A DNA stretch of 35,946 nucleotides from the NCBI GenBank assembly GCA_051004815.1, contig JBPCJY010000072.1, forward strand, positions 1 to 35,946, written 5' to 3'. The notes under the pieces are model-generated. The model had not been told where the DNA came from, searched no databases, and saw only the letters and a program-made list of their open reading frames with translations. The DNA comes from JBBQXY01 sp051004815 (lineage in GTDB: Bacteria > Chloroflexota > Ktedonobacteria > Ktedonobacterales > Ktedonobacteraceae). This document shows, piece by piece, positions 31,300-35,946 of the stretch. The stretch's first letter is position 1. Every line of letters starts with the position of its first letter. A program made the translations under genes and the position numbers.

Positions 31300-31968
31300 T
31301 TACTGAGGTACTATCATCAACATGCGTTTAATACGCCTGAGCAGTGTTTGCATTGGATAAGGTTTCGGTAGATGATCTAGTGTTAACCTGGTTTCACCGT
31401 TCATACGTAAATGTTTGCGGATGTCTTGTGTCAGACTCGTTGTCACGAGTACAGGAATACGCGCTTGTTTGCGCAGTACCTGTAGGACATCCCAGCCGGA
31501 TAAACCACCTGGCAGTTCCAGGTCGAGCACTACAAGATCGGGGTTGAAATCGCTGAGGGCCGTGATAGCTAGCTCTCCTGTACTGGCTACCACTACCGAA
31601 TAGTGGCAAGCGGTTAAATAACTCGCTTCCAACTGCGCTAATGAAGGATCGTCTTCAACGACGAGGATACGGGGCATCGTTCCTGGCTTCACTTGCGAAT
31701 TGAGCGGTGAGTTGATAAAAACCGTTGCGTCATCTGTCTTTGTTCCATTCACCATGCTCATATTGCCGTCTCCCGGCATTGCGTTAGCAGCGTCCATGTC
31801 GTGCATGAATGACATCCTATCCACGATGGTGTACATGTATTTCTGCGGTAACTTTGCCGTGCGACCGAGAAAGTATGCTTCTCTCTGCGCTGAGTATACC
31901 CTAAGCTTGGTGAGGATATTGTGAATTTGTTCATGAACTTTGTGAATTTGTTGTGAAGATTGCTTCAC
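31300..31968 (-). CDS. receiver-domain response regulator without output domain
   Basis: This 222-aa protein has a REC domain at about 98-220: ILVVEDD (acidic D106/D107), phosphorylation site D149 in VVLDLELPG, and K202 in LPKPY. There is no DNA-binding or enzyme domain after it. The first ~95 residues are unlike REC, with a helical, Gln-rich start (SSQQIHKVHEQIHNILTKLR) and an unstructured middle, and could be a partner-binding part. GTG 31968 overlaps the stop of the OmpR-type regulator (GTGA), so the genes are coupled. It could act as a phosphate sink, a shuttle in a relay, or a protein-interaction output. A start further in, before MPRILVVEDD, would remove the N-terminal extension. Confidence 0.85.
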   Translation of the reverse strand: MKQSSQQIHKVHEQIHNILTKLRVYSAQREAYFLGRTAKLPQKYMYTIVDRMSFMHDMDAANAMPGDGNMSMVNGTKTDDATVFINSPLNSQVKPGTMPRILVVEDDPSLAQLEASYLTACHYSVVVASTGELAITALSDFNPDLVVLDLELPGGLSGWDVLQVLRKQARIPVLVTTSLTQDIRKHLRMNGETRLTLDHLPKPYPMQTLLRRIKRMLMIVPQ

Positions 31969-32717
31969 TCTTCATTGTTATCTGGTGGTGGGACGAAGTA
32001 GCCCACTCCCAGTTCATTGTGCAGGAAGCGTGGTTGTGCCGGGTCAGGCTCTAATTTGCGGCGCAGGTGGCGGACGAAAGTGCGGAGATAGGTATTTTCG
32101 CCACTATAATCTGGCCCCCAGACGCGTTGGAGCAGTTCGCGGTGCGTTAACACTTTCCCCGCGTTACGTGTTAGCTCGCAGAGCAAGTCATACTCAGTGG
32201 GGGTGAGGTGAACCTCAACGCCACCTGAACGTACGTTGCGGTGGGCATAATCGACCAGCAGACCTTTTTCGCCTCCGTAGCGGTAGTGGGAACGCTGTGT
32301 GTCGTTCCCACTGATTGAACTGCGCAACCGTGCGGTCTCGTCAGCACGGCGGAGAGCGACGCGCACGCGTGCTAGAAGTTCATTGAGGCTGAATGGTTTG
32401 GTGAGATAATCGTCGGCTCCTAGATCGAGTGCGCGAACCTTCACTGGCTCTTCATCGTGCGCGGAAAGTATAATCACCGGCGCGTTGCTCCATTCGCGCA
32501 AGCGACGAAGAAATGTCAATCCATCTAAAGTAGGCAGAGAAAGATCGAGCAAAACTAATTGAGGTTGAAAAATGGCCGCCATGTCAATAGCTTGCGCACC
32601 GTCGCGTACGGCTTGCACTTGAAAATTCCTGGCTTTTAATTGAGCTTGGAGGAATGTGCGCATCTGCGCATCATCCTCGACGCAAAGGATACGAACCTTT
32701 TTATCTGTGGTGGACAT
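31965..32717 (-). CDS. OmpR/KdpE-family DNA-binding response regulator
   Basis: This 250-aa transcription regulator has a receiver domain at about 8-120: ILCVEDDAQMR with D15/D16, phospho-acceptor D58 in LVLLDLSLPTLDG, and K107 in DYLTKPFS. The C-terminal winged helix (about 150-245) has VEVHLTPTEYDLLCELTRNAGKVLTHRELLQRVWG and TFVRHLRRKLEPD, typical of OmpR/KdpE/PhoB. GGAAAG lies just before the ATG. It is 10 nt from the kinase gene, so the kinase is its probable phosphodonor. The target genes are not visible in the window. Confidence 0.95.
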   Translation of the reverse strand: MSTTDKKVRILCVEDDAQMRTFLQAQLKARNFQVQAVRDGAQAIDMAAIFQPQLVLLDLSLPTLDGLTFLRRLREWSNAPVIILSAHDEEPVKVRALDLGADDYLTKPFSLNELLARVRVALRRADETARLRSSISGNDTQRSHYRYGGEKGLLVDYAHRNVRSGGVEVHLTPTEYDLLCELTRNAGKVLTHRELLQRVWGPDYSGENTYLRTFVRHLRRKLEPDPAQPRFLHNELGVGYFVPPPDNNEE

Positions 32718-32727
32718 AGCTTTCCTA

Positions 32728-35475
32728 TCATTCCTCTTTCTTTAATGGATTTGCCACAGCCAGAATAAATGCAAACGATGCTCCCTCACCGGGACTGCTT
32801 TGTACGGTGAGCTTACTGCCATGTGCCTCAATGATACCACGACTGATGTAAAGGCCCAATCCTGTCGCGGGACTCCAACGGCCACCGCCGCGCCGTTGCT
32901 CGACTGTTGACTGCCCCGGACGGTCTGCCGCCGGGCGGTTCATGGCAGCGAAGGTGCTAAAGCGGGTAAACAAGGCAGTTTGTTGTTCGTGAGTCATCCC
33001 AGGCCCTCGATCAGTCACGCGCAATGCAATGCCCGTGGGGAATTGCTTATCGCTGCCATACACAGGTTTGACTTCCAGTAAGACGGTATCTCCCGCGGGC
33101 GCATAGCGGAAGGCATTACTCAACAGATTAGAAAGTACACTTATAATGAGTTCGTAATCGGCCATGACTGGTGGGAGTGTTGGCGGCATGTCTATGGTAA
33201 GTTGACGGTGCGAGGACGCGATCAAGGCTTCTAAACGCTCTGTTAAGTCTTCAAGTAACTCCGCTATGAAGACTGGCTCAAGTTCGAGGCGTAAGGCTCC
33301 TGCCTCAACACGCGAGGCATCGAGGAAATGATTAATCATACCAACCAATCGCTCGACCTGTTCATCGGCGGTTTCCAGAAAGTCCCGCTGTGCTGCTTGT
33401 GACCACTGGAAGTCCTCGGCCTGGAGTGCGCTCACATGGGCGCGAATATTGGCGAGCGGCGTCTTGAGTTCGTGGGCCATGGTGGTGAAAAAATCTTCAC
33501 GCGAACGCTCCAATGCCTTGAGCTTGGTAATCTCGTGCAAGACCAATACCGCGTTCGTAATAGTTCCCCGTATGGTGCGCAAAGGGGCGGCACTGACCAG
33601 CAGGAAGAGTGGTTGTCCATCGGGCTGAATAATTTGTAGCTCCGCCTCCACAGATTCACCATGGTAGAGAGCCTGGGCCAGCGGCGTTTCCTCGAATGGA
33701 AGTGGGGAGCCTGTAGAGCTGAGCACTACAGGAATACGCAGTAGTTCTTCCGCGTTTCTGCCCACCGCGTTTTGTGCCGCAGTCATCAGATCGCTCAATG
33801 GTAGTAAGGGCAAGCCGACAGCTTGCAGAATTTGTGTGGCTTGCCGATTGATGACGGTGATGAGCTTATCGTCGGCTGAAACGAGCATGACTCCTGAAGG
33901 GAGGCGCTCCAAAAGCAGTTCCATCCGTGCACTGGCCAGATTCTGGGCTGCTCTTGCCAATTCAAGAGCCTTGTTGCGCTGGGCCAGTTCCGCGGTACGG
34001 TTTCTGACTTCAGCCTCGATGCGCTCTCGTGCTGCTGCTTGCTCCGTCACATCATGAAAGAGCACAACAGAGGCAAAGATATCTCCCTGGTCGTCGTGAA
34101 TGGGGGCATACGAGCAGCGCATAGTATAGTGTTCACCATCTGCCCCAACCATCTTTACTTCCTCGCTCCGTCGCTCTAGCATGCGCTGATCAAGCTTTTG
34201 TATGAGGTTGGGGCCAGAGGCAAATTCTGGAGGGAGAATGGCTGTACTGCTATCCATGGCCTCCATAATGGGCAAACCGATCACCTCGGTTGACCAGCCC
34301 AGTAACTTCCGAATGGCATGGTTAGCGTCCGCTACGCGCCAACGTGAGTCGTAAATGATGACGCCATCGGGTATGGCTTGCATGATGTGTTCACGCTGGC
34401 GCAGATTGCGACTCGCATCGCGTGCTAATTGATCGATGCGTAAGAACAAGCGGGCGTTGTGTATCGCGAGTCCAGCTTGTTGCGCGAACTGTTCGAGCAA
34501 TACCACTTCTTCATGTGGAAACCCGCGTACCCGTCGATGATACACTTCAATAGTTCCTAGAACCGTTCTCGTCTGCGCTGCCGTTCCTTTTCTGTGCGTT
34601 TGTGGATAGGTATCTCTCGACCGGCGTCTGTCTGTTGGCTCGAAGATAGGGATGCACAGCACAGAACCTGGACGTCGTGGTGTTCCCCCATCATCGAGCA
34701 AGGGCAAATTCATCGCAGGAAACATGCTTGTATCTTTTATCACCAGCGTTTGCTTGTCACGTACAACATGCCCAAGCAGCAATTGTTCGCTCAATTCGGT
34801 ATGCCAATCTTGCGAGAGGAGATGTACGCCTTTCTGTGCGGCCATAGTCACGGTCTGCGGCTTATCGGTTATTGAAGATGGTTGGGACATGTAGCCCACA
34901 TAACGGAACTCCGTTTCCGCTGTCGAATGATCTATCAACAGAATGGCACAGCGAGTCGAGCCAACCATTTCTTGAACAGCCTGGAGGATACGATCAAGCA
35001 CGCCGGGGAGCGCGAACGGTCCGATGATAGCGGCGGTGATGGAATGGATAGCATTCACGTACAGACGTGAACGAGCCAGGTCGGTCACGTCCTCAATCGT
35101 GATGAGCAACGTAGTGTCGTCTGTGGAAGATGTGATTAACTCTTGCTGCGCGGGGGTACACTCGACAGTAATACGCCAATATGTGCGCCCTCGTGCAGCC
35201 AGGAAACCCTCGTACGGAATATCGGCCCATTGTTTTCGCTTACCGGTCGCGCATACTTGTTGTAAGAAAGGCATAGCGATCTTTGCTAACTCATCGGGTA
35301 TGATGGCAGAGAGTGGCCTTCCAATCACTTCATCGGCAGGCACCGATTGATCGAGCAGTGATAAAAGAAAGGGATTAGCATAACGGAGTCGCATGTCCGG
35401 GCAAGCCAGGATGGCAACGCCCACCGACATGTAACGAAGAATATGTTCAAGTTGCGCCGATTGCTCTGGCTCCAT
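32728..35475 (-). CDS. soluble multi-PAS/GAF sensor histidine kinase
   Basis: This 915-aa cytoplasmic kinase has no membrane segment. Order: PAS (about 10-130, MSVGVAILACPDMRLRYANPFLL), GAF (about 150-345, SILCIPIFEP and VEVVLLEQFAQQAGLAIHNARLF-type end), PAS (about 360-480, VADANHAIRKLLGWSTEVIGLP), a coiled coil (about 485-525), PAS (about 530-645), HisKA with H668 in TTMAHELKTPLANIR, and HATPase with SNLLSNAFRYAP, VTDRGPGM and GLGLYISRGIIEAHGS. The sensed signal is not readable; GAF and PAS domains could bind small ligands or haem. It is the first gene of an operon with the regulator genes downstream. No good ribosome site is seen before ATG 35475, so leaderless or weak initiation is possible. 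Confidence 0.93.
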   Translation of the reverse strand: MEPEQSAQLEHILRYMSVGVAILACPDMRLRYANPFLLSLLDQSVPADEVIGRPLSAIIPDELAKIAMPFLQQVCATGKRKQWADIPYEGFLAARGRTYWRITVECTPAQQELITSSTDDTTLLITIEDVTDLARSRLYVNAIHSITAAIIGPFALPGVLDRILQAVQEMVGSTRCAILLIDHSTAETEFRYVGYMSQPSSITDKPQTVTMAAQKGVHLLSQDWHTELSEQLLLGHVVRDKQTLVIKDTSMFPAMNLPLLDDGGTPRRPGSVLCIPIFEPTDRRRSRDTYPQTHRKGTAAQTRTVLGTIEVYHRRVRGFPHEEVVLLEQFAQQAGLAIHNARLFLRIDQLARDASRNLRQREHIMQAIPDGVIIYDSRWRVADANHAIRKLLGWSTEVIGLPIMEAMDSSTAILPPEFASGPNLIQKLDQRMLERRSEEVKMVGADGEHYTMRCSYAPIHDDQGDIFASVVLFHDVTEQAAARERIEAEVRNRTAELAQRNKALELARAAQNLASARMELLLERLPSGVMLVSADDKLITVINRQATQILQAVGLPLLPLSDLMTAAQNAVGRNAEELLRIPVVLSSTGSPLPFEETPLAQALYHGESVEAELQIIQPDGQPLFLLVSAAPLRTIRGTITNAVLVLHEITKLKALERSREDFFTTMAHELKTPLANIRAHVSALQAEDFQWSQAAQRDFLETADEQVERLVGMINHFLDASRVEAGALRLELEPVFIAELLEDLTERLEALIASSHRQLTIDMPPTLPPVMADYELIISVLSNLLSNAFRYAPAGDTVLLEVKPVYGSDKQFPTGIALRVTDRGPGMTHEQQTALFTRFSTFAAMNRPAADRPGQSTVEQRRGGGRWSPATGLGLYISRGIIEAHGSKLTVQSSPGEGASFAFILAVANPLKKEE

Positions 35476-35725
35476 TGCAACAATTTTTCTAGATACCCAG
35501 CGGGTACACTCAGGTTCTCTTGTTCTTGATACTAGATAGATGAAAGTGGGTGAATACTCAGTTCAATAAGGGTTAGACTTGCTATACCCTTACATCCTGG
35601 CACTTCTGCTCCTTTAAACAAAGGCGTCAAATAAACAAAAGTACCGCAATATATAGTATACCGTTTTTTTCGGAGAGTGATATGGGCAAAAGCGGTATGA
35701 AATTATCGTATTGAAAAACCAATCA

Positions 35726-35946
35726 GGCCAAGGGTCGCCTTGCCGCTCAAGACATTTGGAGAGAAGAGTTCCCGTGAGCGGACTTGAGAGATGTCCTGGC
35801 TGTCCCTCTGAGCGGAGCGAAAAAGCCCTGGTCGGCCAGCAGACATATACTTCGCCCCGCTCAGCATGACAGCCAGGACATCTCTCACGTCCGCTCACGG
35901 GAACTCTTCTCTCCAAATGTCTTGAGCGGCAAGGCGACCCTTGGCC
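35726..35946. repeat. full-length palindromic MITE-like element C, cut by the window edge
   Basis: Positions 35726-35804 and 35868-35946 are reverse complements at 78 of 79 positions. The arm contains GACATTTGGAGAGAAG and, further in, a match to element B. The centre (35805-35867) holds diverged inverted copies of the CTGAGCGGAGCGAA core seen in elements A and D. Elements A and B look like deletion forms of this layout. No transposase gene is present. It may continue beyond the window. The rest of 35476-35725 shows no gene and no clear promoter for the kinase operon. Confidence 0.75.

Noticed and set aside
35614..35916. Open frame of 100 codons on the minus strand in element C
   Set aside because: It is mostly palindromic repeat sequence and is best explained as chance coding in the repeat.

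Overview
The window looks like chromosomal DNA of a spore-forming or filamentous Chloroflexota bacterium, most likely Ktedonobacteria-like. This is inferred from gene content and style: four sigma factors in 36 kb, a T-box-controlled aminoacyl-tRNA synthetase, acu-type acetyl-CoA synthetase control genes, a large soluble PAS/GAF histidine kinase, and short hairpin-forming interspersed repeats. No 16S gene or tRNA is present, so the placement is tentative. There is no clear integrative element, phage, transposase gene or CRISPR array; the only mobile-like DNA is small MITE-like repeats.

Layout. 1-78: a perfect inverted repeat. 140-1264 (-): a principal-type sigma-70 factor, with three ATGTAAGG repeats upstream. 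1602-1937 (-): a small DUF2171-type protein. 2115-2623: a MITE-like hairpin, a sigma-70 promoter and a complete valine T-box leader, then valS (2624-5071). 5186-6394: an MFS transporter, convergent with a zinc-ribbon membrane protein. 7095-7326: a tandemly amplified repeat element. 7437-8273 (-): a TauE/SafE permease. 8619-13239: two divergent UvrD/Rep-family helicases, the second carrying an N-terminal RelE/ParE-like domain, with a 72-bp repeat between their promoters. 13251-15602 (-): a GH31 alpha-glucosidase. 15603-17982: an orphan ECF sigma factor, an acyl-CoA thioesterase and two gene-free intervals with RNA-like structure and strong hairpins. 17983-19999: a GT4 glycosyltransferase whose 3' end overlaps a convergent DUF72 gene by 80 bp. 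20171-21565: an ECF sigma factor coupled to a two-TM protein that resembles an M48 metalloprotease with its metal-binding residues lost. 21803-24836: a C39-like membrane protein, an L,D-transpeptidase lipoprotein and an inositol-monophosphatase-family enzyme. 24966-25976 (-): an orphan beta-class DNA methyltransferase. 26215-29422: a membrane protein, an AcuB-like CBS protein and an AcuC deacetylase fused to an AcuA acetyltransferase domain. 29986-30997: an ECF sigma factor with a candidate autoregulatory promoter and a small acidic protein. 31084-35475 (-): a histidine kinase, an OmpR-type regulator, a receiver-only protein and a 62-aa protein in one operon. 35726-35946: a long palindromic repeat reaching the window edge.

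How the genes work together. The clearest functional unit is acuB-acuCA (26695-29422). It packages the three Bacillus acuABC activities into two overlapping genes and should control acetyl-CoA synthetase by reversible lysine acetylation. The histidine kinase operon is a phosphorelay-style signalling unit. Each ECF sigma gene seems to have a non-standard partner or none at all, and none has a recognisable zinc-finger anti-sigma factor. The most novel candidates are the AcuC-AcuA fusion, the ECF/pseudo-M48 pair, the RelE-helicase fusion and the unassigned structured intergenic regions. All functional statements rest on motif recognition by eye; no database search was run.
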